From NCBI GenBank assembly GCA_943370595.1, contig CALRRO020000004.1, positions 124,001 to 188,000 of the forward strand: a DNA stretch of 64,000 nt, in the 5' to 3' direction. Each line of letters starts with the position of its first letter. Positions within the stretch are counted from its first letter, which is position 1. Source of the stretch: Piscinibacter sp943370595 (GTDB taxonomy: Bacteria; Pseudomonadota; Gammaproteobacteria; Burkholderiales; Burkholderiaceae_C). Position numbers and translations under genes: made by a program. A model generated the notes under the pieces. The model was not told the DNA's origin. It saw nothing but the letters and a program-made list of their open reading frames with translations, and made no database searches. This document shows, one piece after another, positions 39,737-49,034 of this stretch.

Positions 39737-42055
39737 TCAGAATGCCCAGCGCGCCACCAGCTGGAATCGGGCGCCGGCCTTCTCCGACTCGACCTCGTAT
39801 TCATCGTAGTTGCGGTTCAGCTGGTCGGCCTGCGTGTCGAACTTGTGGAAGACCTCCTTCTTCTTCGCGTTGAGCAGGTTGGCCGCCGACAGGCGCACCG
39901 AGAAGCTCTTGCCGACGCGCTTCTCGACGAACATCTCGAGGTCGCCGCCGTAGGTGGTGGTGACTTCCTCGCCGAGCACACGGCTGCTGGCCCGCCCCTG
40001 CTTGCGGTAGCTCGCACCGAAGCTGCTCTGCCACTCGGGCAGGTTGTGGATGAAGCCGATGTTGTAGAGGCTGCGCGCCTGGTTGTTGAAGCGGCGCTTG
40101 CCCATGAAGTCCTGCACCGAGCTGTCGAGCCACGAGTAGTTGAAGAACACGCCGGTCTCGGGCAGTCCCAGCACCGTCAGCGGCGTCGACAGGTCGAGCT
40201 CGATGCCCCACACCTTGCCATTGCCGACGTTGCGGCTGGTGTAGACGAAGCTGTCGGGGTCGAACGGCACGGCGGCTTCGGCTGTGGCGCGGTCGACACC
40301 GTTATCGTCCATGTAGTCCTGGACATCGTCCTGCCAGTTCTCGACCGATGCCTCGCTCGGCTTGCCGGTGTTGCTCAGCTCGATCAGGTTCTTGACCTTG
40401 CGGTAGAAGAAGTTGATGCCGGCCACGCCGCGCTTGCCCAGGCGCCGCTCGAAGCCGAGGTCGAGGCCGTCGGCAATCTCCGGCCGCAGCCGCGCATTGC
40501 CGATGTAGTCGTTGTCGCCGTACTCGCCGTCGAGCAGTTCGGGAATCATCTCGTTGAAGGCCGGGCGGCGCACCGTGCGGGCCAGCGACAGGCTGATGCG
40601 GCTGGCGTCGTCCAGCCCGTACTTCAGGTGCAGCGAAGGCAGTGCCGTGCGGTAGTCGCGCTGGGTCGTGCCGCTGTCGGACTCGACCTTCGCCTTCGTG
40701 GTCTCGTAACGCAACCCCGCTTCCCACTCCAGCCCACCCTGGCGGCCGGAGAACATCAGGTAGGGGTCGAGCCGCTTCTCGCGGATGGTGCTGGCGATCT
40801 CGCCGTCCAGCGCATACACCACCGGGTCGCTCTCGGTCGCACCCTCCCAGGCGTACTCGGTGTAGCGGGTCAGGCGGCTCTTGTGGCGCAGGTCGAGGCC
40901 GGCTTCCATCTCGGCCGAGGCGATGGCGCGCCGGTGCGCCAGCTTCAGGCCGCTTTCCCTGTCCTGGGAATCGAACGCCGTCTTCTCGCCTTCGCTCGAG
41001 TCCCAGATCCTGTTGACATAGGAGAACGACTCTTCGCTCTCCACGCTGTCGTCCTTGAAGCGCGCGTGCTCCAGGCTGAGCGTCGTGGTGCCACCGGCCA
41101 TGCCGAACTTGTACTCCCCGCCGAGACCCCAGTTGGTCTGCTTCACCAGCGTCAGGCCGGGCACGTTGCTGGTCACGGTGTCGCCGTCGTCGAACTCGGT
41201 CTCGCTCGAGACCTCCTTCTGCTTGCGGTCGGTCCTGACCACGAAGCCGTCCAGTGTCAGGCGGCCAGTCCCCAGTTCGGCGGCATAGGACACCGTGCCC
41301 GAGTAGTCGCGCCCGTTGCGGATGTCGGACTGGTCCTCGAAGCTGACCAGCTCGCCGCCCGGCTGGTCGAAGCGGTCGCTGCGCTTGCGCTTGGGGTTGT
41401 AGCGGTCCTGCACGTTCAGGCTGACGAGGATGCGGCCGCCCAGCGCCTCGCCGGAGCTGACCAGGCCGACCGTCGGCTGGACCTTGCCGTCGTCGTAGCG
41501 TGACACCCCCACGCGGATGTAGCTGCCGTCGAAGGTGTAGGCGTCGCGCAGCACGATGTTGATCGCGCCGGCCATCGCGTCGCCGCTGCGGTCGGCGCTG
41601 GCGCTGCGCAGCACTTCCACCCGCTCCACCATCTCCGCGGGGATGCGATCGAGCCAGAAGGAACGGTCATCGGCACCGCCCGGCACCTTCTTGCCGTTGA
41701 CCAGCACCTGGGTGTAGGCCGGGGCCAGCCCGCGCAGCTGCACGGCGTCGTACTCGAGCACGTCGCTCACGAAGGTGGCGCTGGGCACGCGCTTGACCAT
41801 GTCGCCGGCCGTCGAGGGCTCGAAGCGCTGGAAGTAGTCCTGGCCATAGGTCAGCGTGGGCGCGATGGCCGGTGCGCGGTCGCGGTAGGCGATCTCGCCG
41901 GTGATGATCACCGGCGGCAGCTGCTCGGCCTGATCCTTTGCGCCCGGTGCGGGCTGGGCCATGGCGTTGAGCGCAGCCACGGCGGCCCATGCCGGGAGGG
42001 TCTTGCGGAACACACGACGGGTCGAAGTGGGATGGAGCACGGGGGAACCTTGCAA
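39737..42055 (-). CDS. TonB-dependent outer-membrane receptor
   Basis: Receptor of 772 residues: a signal peptide (about 1-33), then a plug domain with MVKRVPSATFVSDVLEYDAVQLRGLAP and the conserved SADRSGDAMAGAINIVL (both in part), then a 22-strand-type barrel ending in the C-terminal Phe (RWAF). A classical TonB box is not certain; LPPVIITGE near residue 46 is the best candidate. The 15-bp spacing to the phytase gene makes phytate or its inositol-phosphate products the likely ligand, as in known phytase/receptor pairs. The ~280 bp upstream hold a possible regulatory 18-mer. Confidence 0.9.
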   Translation of the reverse strand: MQGSPVLHPTSTRRVFRKTLPAWAAVAALNAMAQPAPGAKDQAEQLPPVIITGEIAYRDRAPAIAPTLTYGQDYFQRFEPSTAGDMVKRVPSATFVSDVLEYDAVQLRGLAPAYTQVLVNGKKVPGGADDRSFWLDRIPAEMVERVEVLRSASADRSGDAMAGAINIVLRDAYTFDGSYIRVGVSRYDDGKVQPTVGLVSSGEALGGRILVSLNVQDRYNPKRKRSDRFDQPGGELVSFEDQSDIRNGRDYSGTVSYAAELGTGRLTLDGFVVRTDRKQKEVSSETEFDDGDTVTSNVPGLTLVKQTNWGLGGEYKFGMAGGTTTLSLEHARFKDDSVESEESFSYVNRIWDSSEGEKTAFDSQDRESGLKLAHRRAIASAEMEAGLDLRHKSRLTRYTEYAWEGATESDPVVYALDGEIASTIREKRLDPYLMFSGRQGGLEWEAGLRYETTKAKVESDSGTTQRDYRTALPSLHLKYGLDDASRISLSLARTVRRPAFNEMIPELLDGEYGDNDYIGNARLRPEIADGLDLGFERRLGKRGVAGINFFYRKVKNLIELSNTGKPSEASVENWQDDVQDYMDDNGVDRATAEAAVPFDPDSFVYTSRNVGNGKVWGIELDLSTPLTVLGLPETGVFFNYSWLDSSVQDFMGKRRFNNQARSLYNIGFIHNLPEWQSSFGASYRKQGRASSRVLGEEVTTTYGGDLEMFVEKRVGKSFSVRLSAANLLNAKKKEVFHKFDTQADQLNRNYDEYEVESEKAGARFQLVARWAF

Positions 42056-42289
42056 GGCGGAGGTGAGAACGCCGCGCAGTCTCGGAGCGCCGCATGGCGC
42101 TTCGGTGACAGCTGCGGCGCGGCGTGGCGCCCGGGCGCGCGGCCCCGGCCTGCGTGAGCCCTTTCGACCGCTGCCTCCTGCCGCGCCCGGTCGGTCTCAG
42201 TCGGTTGGCCGCGGCACCTCGAATCCGCAGCGCGTGAGCCGATCCGACCCGTGCATGGACGCAACACCCACCGTCGCGGCGCCACGCCA

Positions 42290-42307
42290 CTGTCATGAAG
42301 CCGCAAC
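42290..42307. promoter_or_regulatory. 18-mer shared with the S8 protease promoter; Pho-box-like half
   Basis: CTGTCATGAAGCCGCAAC lies between the divergent receptor gene and the degenerate GGDEF gene. It matches 16 of 18 bases of CTGTCATGAATCCTCAAC at 47193. CTGTCAT is a perfect Pho-box half site; the second half matches poorly. Regulation of a phytase locus by phosphate would make sense but is not shown. Confidence 0.35.
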
Positions 42308-42334
42308 AACATGGCAGGTTGCCTTGCCGACTCC

Positions 42335-43246
42335 ATGCCGATGACGCCGTCCAATCGCCATATTCAGACCTGCACTGCGCTGGCCGCGGCCGCCCTCGCA
42401 CTGCTGTACGCGCTGCTGGGCAACGCACGACCGCCGGCCGAGTGGCGCTGGCTCGACCTGGTCGGCGAAGGCGGCACCGCGCTGATGGCGGCGTACTGGA
42501 TGCGCATCGTCCTGCACAGCCGGCCCGCCGGACGGGTGACGCTGCTGCTGGCGCTCGGGCTGGCGGGCGTCGCGCTGGGCATGTGGGCCGACGCGCTCGA
42601 CGAGCTCTTCTCGATGAAGGACGTGCTGCGCATCGACAAGTGGTTCGAGTCCGGCCTGGTGCCGCTGGGCATGGCGCTGCTGACCGCGGGGCTGGTCGGC
42701 TGGCGGCGCGAGCAGTTCCGCCTCAGCGAGCACATGCAGTTGCGCGAGCGGCTGTTCCGCGAGCATCGCGACTTCGACCGCATCACGCAGCTGGCGCGCA
42801 TCGACTACCTGCGCGAGCAGGTCGCGATCGAACAGCAGGCGCACCCCGACGCCGCAGCCGCGCTGGTGATGATCGAGGCCACCGGCCTGCAGGCCCTGCT
42901 GCACGACCATGGGCGGCGCGATGCCGTGCGGGCGCTGCAGGCGGTGACGCACCAGATCCTGCTCAACCTGCGCAACGACGACCTGCTGTGCCGCTACAGC
43001 GGAGACCGTTTCGTCCTGCTGCTGCCGCGCACGCCGCTGGCCGAGGCGGTGCGCATGGCGCGGCACCTCGAGCAGATGGTCGGGGCGACGGCCTTCCACG
43101 GCAGCGATGGCCGCCGCGCCGCGCTGGCGCTGCACACGGCCTGCACCGCCGCCACCGGTGACATCGGCGACCTGCTGTCGGGCCTGAACCGCGAGATCGA
43201 GCTCGCCGGCACGGGGCAGCGCGACCCAGCCTCGGCGCCGGTGTGA
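42335..43246 (+). CDS. Membrane protein with degenerate GGDEF domain
   Basis: Protein of about 303 residues with four hydrophobic helices in the first 120 residues, a short coiled coil, and a GGDEF-like domain. The signature loop is RYSGDRFVLLL, so GGDEF has become SGDRF and the first Asp/Asn motif is also altered. Cyclase activity is therefore unlikely; it may bind c-di-GMP or act as a scaffold. Starts at 42311, 42335 and 42341 are all possible because none has a clear ribosome site. An AraC gene follows by 10 bp. Confidence 0.75.
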   Translation: MPMTPSNRHIQTCTALAAAALALLYALLGNARPPAEWRWLDLVGEGGTALMAAYWMRIVLHSRPAGRVTLLLALGLAGVALGMWADALDELFSMKDVLRIDKWFESGLVPLGMALLTAGLVGWRREQFRLSEHMQLRERLFREHRDFDRITQLARIDYLREQVAIEQQAHPDAAAALVMIEATGLQALLHDHGRRDAVRALQAVTHQILLNLRNDDLLCRYSGDRFVLLLPRTPLAEAVRMARHLEQMVGATAFHGSDGRRAALALHTACTAATGDIGDLLSGLNREIELAGTGQRDPASAPV

Positions 43247-43256
43247 GCAGACCCCG

Positions 43257-44279
43257 ATGCTGACCTGCTACGACGCCGCCACACTGCTGATCCCGGCGCC
43301 GCACCAGCCTGCCGTGCTGCTGGAGCACCTGCGCTCGCTCGATCTCGACCCGGCCCCCCTGCTGTCGGCTGCAGGCCTGCCGGCGTTCGAGCTCGACGGC
43401 GCGGAATCGCGGCTGTCCCCTTCCCAACTGCTGTGCCTGCTGCGCCACGCGGCGCAGGCGGTGGGTGATCCGGAGCTGGCGTTCCAGCTCGGCCGCCAGC
43501 TGCTGCCGGGCCACTATGGCGCCGCCAGCCACGCACTGCTGACGGCCGGCACGCTGCGCCGCGCGCTGCAGGTGCTGCAGCTGCACGGAGCGCGGCTGTC
43601 ACCGCTGCTGGTGCCCCATGTCGCCATCGACGGGCCGCTGGCCGTGCTGTACTGGACCGAGGCCTGCGCCGGTGCGGGCATGCGCAGCTTCCTGGTCGAC
43701 ATGCAGATGAGCGCCGTCGCCGCGGCCTGCCAATGGCTGGCCGGAGAGCGGCTGCCGTGGACCTTCCTGTTCAACCGCGGCGAACCGGGCCGGCGCGATG
43801 CGCACGAGGTTCACCTGGGCACCCGGCTGCGCTTTCGCTGCCACCTCGACGCGATGGTCATCGACGCCGATCAGCTGGACCGGCCCTGGGCCAACCCGCG
43901 CGCCCTGCGCTCGACGGCGATCGCCGAGGCGCTCGATCGCGAGGCCACGGCGCAGGAGCCGCGCCGCCATCTGCTCGCGCTCGTCTATGCCCACCTGCTC
44001 GAACGCGTGCGCTGCGCGCCGGGGCTGGACGACACGGCCGCGGCGTTCGGCATGAGCCCGGCCACCTTCAAGCGCCGCCTGGCGGCCTGCGGCACGCACT
44101 TCCAGGCCGAACTCGACCAGGTGCGGCTGCACACCGCGCTGCGCCTGATGCATGCGCAAGGCCTCGACAACGAAGCCATCGGCCGCCATCTGGGCTTCGA
44201 CGACCCGGCCAACTTCCGTCGTTCGATGAAGCGCTGGGCCGGGCTCACGCCCGCCCAGTTGCGGCTGGGTCTGTCCTGA
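43257..44279 (+). CDS. AraC-family regulator (OruR-like)
   Basis: Regulator of 340 residues. The N-terminal ~200 residues form the arabinose-binding-like domain of the OruR/ArgR subgroup (LLEHLRSLDLDPAPLLSAAGL, then LEVHLGTR-type strands, here VHLGTRLRFRCH). The C-terminal double helix-turn-helix covers DDTAAAFGMSPATFKRRLAACG and IGRHLGFDDPANFRRSMKRWAG, both in part. It starts 10 bp after the degenerate GGDEF gene, so the two are likely cotranscribed. The inducer is unknown. Confidence 0.9.
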   Translation: MLTCYDAATLLIPAPHQPAVLLEHLRSLDLDPAPLLSAAGLPAFELDGAESRLSPSQLLCLLRHAAQAVGDPELAFQLGRQLLPGHYGAASHALLTAGTLRRALQVLQLHGARLSPLLVPHVAIDGPLAVLYWTEACAGAGMRSFLVDMQMSAVAAACQWLAGERLPWTFLFNRGEPGRRDAHEVHLGTRLRFRCHLDAMVIDADQLDRPWANPRALRSTAIAEALDREATAQEPRRHLLALVYAHLLERVRCAPGLDDTAAAFGMSPATFKRRLAACGTHFQAELDQVRLHTALRLMHAQGLDNEAIGRHLGFDDPANFRRSMKRWAGLTPAQLRLGLS

Positions 44280-44310
44280 CCCGCCGGCCGTGGCGCAGCC
44301 CGCCGCGGGT

Positions 44311-45558
44311 TCAGGGCCGCACCGTCAACTGGCCGAAGCAGGACAGGCTGTCGCCGCGGTAGGTGGACGACAGCACGGTGTCGCTGGTGCGCCGCTGGTG
44401 CGCCAGATCGCAGCCGAGGCTCACGCTGCGCGCCGCGGCGTAGCGCAGGCCCAGCGACACGGTGCCGCTGCGCTCGCGGCCGGCTTCGTCGTTGAGCACC
44501 ACGCCACCCGTGCCGAGCCGCGAGCTGGCCGCGAGCTGGCGCTGCGCTGCCTGCAGCCCGAGGTTCACCGAGACCTTGCCGGTCAGGTCGTGGTCCAGCC
44601 GGGCGGCCAGGCGCGTGGTGAGCTGGCTGTTGTCCCCAATGCCTCGCACCTGCTGCCCCAGCACGGCCACGCTGAAGAAGCTGGACTCGCTGCCGGTGTC
44701 GCGGCTGAGTTCCGCGTTCAGCCGGGTCTTGCCGGTGGCCGCCCAGGTCCAGCCGAACTGCCCCGTGGCGCCGCTGAAGTCGCGGTCGCTGAGCAGGTCG
44801 TAGCGCTGCCGTGTCAGGCTCACGCGGCCGGTCACGGTGCTCGCCCCGGTGACGGACCACACCGACGACAGGTCGATGTCCTGTCGCTCGAAGCGGTCGG
44901 CGCTTGCACTGCCATCGGCATTCAGCCGCGCTTGCGGGAAGCGGCCCTGCGTCAGCCGCGGCCCGAAGGTCACGCTCAGCGGCCCCAGCGGCCGCCACTG
45001 GGCGCTGAAGCCCAGGCTGTCCAGCCGGTACTGGTCCTGCGCGTAGGCTGCGGCCGAGTAGTCGATGCTGCGGTGGCTGGCGGTCACGCTGGCCACCCAC
45101 TGCGCGACGCGACCGAGCTGCGCCGCCGCGATGAACTGCCGGCTGGTCTCGACATTGGCGACGCGCCGATCGGGTTCGATCACGCTGGTGTACGACGCCA
45201 GGCTGCGGTTGGTCGCGTAGGAGATCTTCCAGGACAGGTCACCGGCGGTCGAGCCGCTCCAGTCGCTCGACAGTCCGTAGCCGGTGTTGTCGAGGTCGTC
45301 GAGGCGGCTGTAGTCGCTGCGGCGGACGGTGAGGCCCGCCTGCAGCCGCTGCCGGCCGAAGGTCTCGTCCACCTGGGCCGACAGTGACGCGCCCACGTAG
45401 TGATCGCTCGACTCCTGCCCTGGCGGGGCACGGAAGACGTTGGTCTCGCTGCCGGCCGACAGCCCGGCCCCGAATCGAAAGGCGTCGCCGTCGGCCCGCG
45501 CGGAATGCACACCGCCGGCGAGCGCCGCCGCGATCAGCGCCACGCGCTCAATGCGCAT
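44311..45558 (-). CDS. EpsL-like outer-membrane beta-barrel
   Basis: Outer-membrane protein of 415 residues with a signal peptide ending HSARAD and a long series of alternating amphipathic strands (for example LQAGLTVRRSDYSRL, GTVSLGLRYAAARSVSLGC). It resembles EpsL-type proteins encoded in exopolysaccharide/PEP-CTERM loci, thought to aid polymer export. It overlaps the WcaJ-like gene by 11 bp, which supports that role. The C-terminal residue is Pro rather than Phe, so insertion may depend on an internal signal. Confidence 0.75.
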   Translation of the reverse strand: MRIERVALIAAALAGGVHSARADGDAFRFGAGLSAGSETNVFRAPPGQESSDHYVGASLSAQVDETFGRQRLQAGLTVRRSDYSRLDDLDNTGYGLSSDWSGSTAGDLSWKISYATNRSLASYTSVIEPDRRVANVETSRQFIAAAQLGRVAQWVASVTASHRSIDYSAAAYAQDQYRLDSLGFSAQWRPLGPLSVTFGPRLTQGRFPQARLNADGSASADRFERQDIDLSSVWSVTGASTVTGRVSLTRQRYDLLSDRDFSGATGQFGWTWAATGKTRLNAELSRDTGSESSFFSVAVLGQQVRGIGDNSQLTTRLAARLDHDLTGKVSVNLGLQAAQRQLAASSRLGTGGVVLNDEAGRERSGTVSLGLRYAAARSVSLGCDLAHQRRTSDTVLSSTYRGDSLSCFGQLTVRP

Positions 45559-47020
45559 GGCGGTCGGCGATCACGAGCTTGATGGTGCGCGCGATGATCT
45601 GCAGGTCCAGCGCCAGCGACCAGTTGCGCAGGTACTCGAGGTCGTACTCGACGCGGGCCTGCATCTTCTCCAGCGTGTCGGTCTCGCCGCGCAGGCCGTT
45701 CACCTGCGCCCAGCCGGTGATGCCCGGGCGCACCTTGTGGCGGACCATGTAGGCCTTGATCAGCCGCGCGTACTGCTCGTTGTGCGCAACGGCGTGCGGC
45801 CGCGGCCCGACGATGCTCATGCGCCCCTGCAGCACGTTGACGAACTGCGGCAGCTCGTCCAGCGAAGTCCGGCGCAGCACGGCGCCGAAGCGGGTGATGC
45901 GGGCATCGCCACGCGTGGCCTGGCGGACCACCGCGCCGTCGTCCATCGTGCGCATCGACCGGAACTTGTAGACGACGATCTCTTCGCCGTTCAGGCCGTT
46001 GCGCCGCTGCTTGAAGATCACCGGGCCCGGCGAGCTCAGCTTGACCCCGAGCGCGAGCACCACCAGCAGTGGCGCCAGCATCAACAGGATCAAGGAAGCC
46101 AGCACCAGGTCGCTGGCACGCTTGACGGCCTCGTTGACGCCGGTGAACGGCGTCTCGCAGATGCCGACCACCGGCACGCCGTTCACGTCCTGCAGACGGC
46201 CCTGGATGATGCTGATGCCGAACACGTCGGGGACGAAGTAGATCGAGGCCGTCGTGCCCTGCAGCGACTCGAGCAGTCGCACGATGCGCGGCTGCGAGCC
46301 CAGCGGCATCGTGATGTAGACCTCGCCGACGCCATGGCGCAGCACATAGGCACCGACGTCGGCCAGACCGCCCTGGCGCAGCTTGCGCGCCTCGGCATCG
46401 ATGCGGTCGCCCTGACGGTCGTCGAAGTAGCCCAGCACCTCGGTGCGCCGGTCGTTGCGGCCCAGCAGCGCGCGGCTGGCCTTCACGGCCAGCGGCCCGG
46501 CGCCGACGATGATGGCGCGCCGAGCCGCGCTCGGCGCCCGCGCGCGCCAGCGCAGCCAGTCGCGGCCGGCGATGACGACGCACCACTGCACCAGCGGCGT
46601 GGCCAGTGCCCACAGCCCGATCACCGGCCACTCGAAGTAGGCGAGGCTGCGCGTCGCCCAGCCGCACAGCAGCAGCAAGGCGAGCAGCCACAGCCACGAC
46701 AGGCCGATGTCCACCGCGGACGACAGCGGCCGGTCGCGGAAGCGGTCGGTGCCGGGGAAGGTCAGGGCCAGCACCAGCAGCAGCAGCGTCATCGACGCAC
46801 GCGAGAAGGGCTCGTCGTGGTACCAGTGCGCGCCGACCAGCATCACGGCGCTCAGCCCCGGCTCGAGCAACGCCGCGATGAAGGCCGACAGCGACTGCGG
46901 CGCATGGCGGAACAGGCGGCGTGCGCCGGTGGCGGCGAACATGCGCACCGGCGTCTCGGGCACCGCGGTCGGTGTCCGGATCAGGTCGGCAGGGGGGTCG
47001 AGGAGGCTGGAGCGGGACAT
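45548..47020 (-). CDS. Undecaprenyl-phosphate sugar phosphotransferase (WcaJ-like)
   Basis: Initiating enzyme of exopolysaccharide synthesis, 490 residues, that moves a sugar-1-phosphate to undecaprenyl phosphate. Four or five membrane helices lie in the first 140 residues, then a CoA-binding-like Rossmann domain (IIVGAGPLAVKASRAL). The C-terminal bacterial-transferase domain has VIFKQRRNGLNGEEI, YKFRSMR, RRTSLDELPQ, MSIVGPRPH and RPGITGWAQVNG. Other polymerase and glycosyltransferase genes are not in the window. It is divergent from the S8 protease gene. Confidence 0.9.
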   Translation of the reverse strand: MSRSSLLDPPADLIRTPTAVPETPVRMFAATGARRLFRHAPQSLSAFIAALLEPGLSAVMLVGAHWYHDEPFSRASMTLLLLVLALTFPGTDRFRDRPLSSAVDIGLSWLWLLALLLLCGWATRSLAYFEWPVIGLWALATPLVQWCVVIAGRDWLRWRARAPSAARRAIIVGAGPLAVKASRALLGRNDRRTEVLGYFDDRQGDRIDAEARKLRQGGLADVGAYVLRHGVGEVYITMPLGSQPRIVRLLESLQGTTASIYFVPDVFGISIIQGRLQDVNGVPVVGICETPFTGVNEAVKRASDLVLASLILLMLAPLLVVLALGVKLSSPGPVIFKQRRNGLNGEEIVVYKFRSMRTMDDGAVVRQATRGDARITRFGAVLRRTSLDELPQFVNVLQGRMSIVGPRPHAVAHNEQYARLIKAYMVRHKVRPGITGWAQVNGLRGETDTLEKMQARVEYDLEYLRNWSLALDLQIIARTIKLVIADRHAH

Positions 47021-47192
47021 GGGTGATCCGACAGGAAGCGCCGTGGCAACGCGCTGCCTTCGTGCACCGCACCATAGGCCCGCGCCGTGACTCGTCGGTG
47101 AATCCGCCGCGCGCGCCCGGCATGGTCCGTTCGGATCACGTTCGATGCCCGTTGCGTGTCGGCATGCCCGGGCGGCGCATGGGCTGGACGGC

Positions 47193-47210
47193 CTGTCATG
47201 AATCCTCAAC
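47193..47210. promoter_or_regulatory. Second copy of the 18-mer upstream of the S8 protease
   Basis: CTGTCATGAATCCTCAAC is 23 bp before the protease ATG and about 170 bp before the WcaJ-like gene. It differs at two of 18 positions from the site at 42290. Two copies, each in a divergent promoter region, suggest a common regulator. Confidence 0.35.
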
Positions 47211-47232
47211 CGGGCTCCCCTAGCCTGCGTGG

Positions 47233-48942
47233 ATGACTCTCCGCTCAATCCGGTGCGGGCTGGCTGCCCTCGCCCTGGCGCTCACTGCGCCCTTTGCCAC
47301 GCCCGCCGCCGCGGCCGACCTGCTGGTTCGGCTGCACACCCCCGACGCGCACACGGCGCTGGCCGTCGCCACCGGGCGCCCCGGGCTGGCGCCCGTGGCC
47401 ACGGCCGTCGGCCCGGCCTGGTTCCGCCTGTCGAGCGCACAGGCGGTGTCGCGCGAGGAGCTGTCGCGGCTCGCCGCCGAGCTGCGCCGCGACCGGCGCA
47501 TCGCCCTCGTGCTCGAGCCGCGCCACGAATCGCTGACGCGCGTGCCGAACGACACGCTGTTCAGCAGTGATCAGTGGTGGCTGGGGGAGCGCACGGCCGG
47601 TTCGACCGGCGTGCCCGGCCTGCCGCCAGCCTGGGACCGCAGCATCGGCCAGCCCGCGTCGGGCCTGCCGCCGGTGATCGCGGTGCTCGACTCCGGCTAC
47701 ACCAGCCACCCGGAGCTGGACTCGCGCTGGGTCGGCGCCGGCCATGATTTCGTGTCCTCGGTCGACTATGCGAACGATGGCAACGGCCGCGACAACGACG
47801 CCCGCGACCCGGGCGATCGCCTGACCGAGGCCGAGATCAAGGCCAACCTCGCCCTGTGGGACGGCTGCGAAGCGCGTGCGGCCAGCAGCTGGCACGGCAC
47901 GCTGATGGCGGGTCAGGTCGGCGCCGTCAGCAACAACGCCAAGGGCGTGGCCGGCATCCATTGGGACGCCCGGCTGCTGCCGGTGCGCGTGGCCGGCAAG
48001 TGCGGCGCGGCGGTGGACGACGTGGTCGACGGCCTGCGCTGGGCGGCCGGGCTGCCGGTGGCCGGAGCGCCTGCGAACACGACGCCGGCCAAGGTCATTG
48101 TCGTCGGCGTCGCCGGCTTCTCGTCGTGCAACCCGGCCGACAGCGACCCGAACGTGGCCGCTGCGGCGCAGCTCTACATCGACACGCTTGCGGAAGTGCG
48201 CAACGCCGGCGCCATCGTCATCGCCGCCGCGGGCAACCAGCGCGGCGCCGTCGGCCGGCCGGCCTCGTGCCCCGGCGCCTTCGCGGTCACCTCGCTGAAC
48301 CGGCAGGGCTTCAAGGCGATCTACGCGAACTACGGCGCCCAGGTGGCGCTGGCCACGGTCGGCGGCGACGCCGCCAACGGCCGTGACTGCGACACCCAGC
48401 TCGCCGACACCGGCATCGCCTCGACCTTCAACCTCGGCACCGGCGCGGCCGGCGAGTTCGGCTACGCCGCCGCCAGCGGCACCAGCTTCGCGTCACCGGT
48501 GGTCGGCGGCGTGGCGGCGCTGATGTGGTCGCTCAACCCGGCGCTGACCGTGGCGCAGGTGGAGGCCGGGCTGCGCGCCTCGGCGCTGCCGCACGTCAAG
48601 GTACCGCTGCTGCAGGCCTGCGACGCCGCCTCCGGTAACAAGGGCGGCCGCTGCCAGTGCGACAGCACGATCTGCGGTGCCGGCATCCTCGATGCCGACG
48701 AGGCGCTGGCCTACGCCGCCGATCCGGCGGCCTACACCGCCCCCGCGCGCACGGCCACGACCCTGGACACACCGCAGATCCGCGCCTGCGCCGTGTCGCT
48801 GGGCCTGCCGGTGCCCGGCGATCCGCCGCCCGACAACGGCGGCGGAGGGGGTGGCGGCGGTGGCGGCGCGCTGGGGCTGACCTGGCTGCTGGCGCTGCTG
48901 GCGGCCGTGGCGCTGCTCAGGCGCGCCGACCGCGCGGTGTGA
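47233..48942 (+). CDS. S8 serine protease with GlyGly-CTERM-like tail
   Basis: Secreted subtilisin-like protease of 569 residues with a signal peptide ending AAAAD. The triad is Asp in IAVLDSGYTSHPE, His in SSWHGTLMAGQ and Ser in SGTSFASPVVGG; the oxyanion Asn lies in IAAAGNQRG. Several cysteines could form disulfides. The C-terminus has a run of ten Gly, then LGLTWLLALLAAVALLRR, which matches a GlyGly-CTERM sorting signal: Gly linker, one membrane helix, Arg cluster. Such proteins are thought to be cut by rhombosortase and leave by type II secretion; neither is encoded here. Confidence 0.9.
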   Translation: MTLRSIRCGLAALALALTAPFATPAAAADLLVRLHTPDAHTALAVATGRPGLAPVATAVGPAWFRLSSAQAVSREELSRLAAELRRDRRIALVLEPRHESLTRVPNDTLFSSDQWWLGERTAGSTGVPGLPPAWDRSIGQPASGLPPVIAVLDSGYTSHPELDSRWVGAGHDFVSSVDYANDGNGRDNDARDPGDRLTEAEIKANLALWDGCEARAASSWHGTLMAGQVGAVSNNAKGVAGIHWDARLLPVRVAGKCGAAVDDVVDGLRWAAGLPVAGAPANTTPAKVIVVGVAGFSSCNPADSDPNVAAAAQLYIDTLAEVRNAGAIVIAAAGNQRGAVGRPASCPGAFAVTSLNRQGFKAIYANYGAQVALATVGGDAANGRDCDTQLADTGIASTFNLGTGAAGEFGYAAASGTSFASPVVGGVAALMWSLNPALTVAQVEAGLRASALPHVKVPLLQACDAASGNKGGRCQCDSTICGAGILDADEALAYAADPAAYTAPARTATTLDTPQIRACAVSLGLPVPGDPPPDNGGGGGGGGGGALGLTWLLALLAAVALLRRADRAV

Positions 48943-49034
48943 CGGCTTCCTCGAAGCCCGAGCCGCCAGCCCGGAATTGGTGTGACCGGAGGGCTGGCGG
49001 CTAGACTGCATCGCGGATGTTGCAGGGAGCAGTC

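Noticed and set aside
39731..41503. Plus-strand frame opposite the TonB-dependent receptor
   Set aside because: Val/Ala/Leu/Gln-rich shadow without motifs; the receptor frame has plug, barrel and terminal Phe.
42310..42326. Sigma-54-like promoter TGGCAGG...TTGC
   Set aside because: The distance between the GG and GC elements is 11 instead of the required 10, and it lies at or inside the possible start of the GGDEF-like gene.
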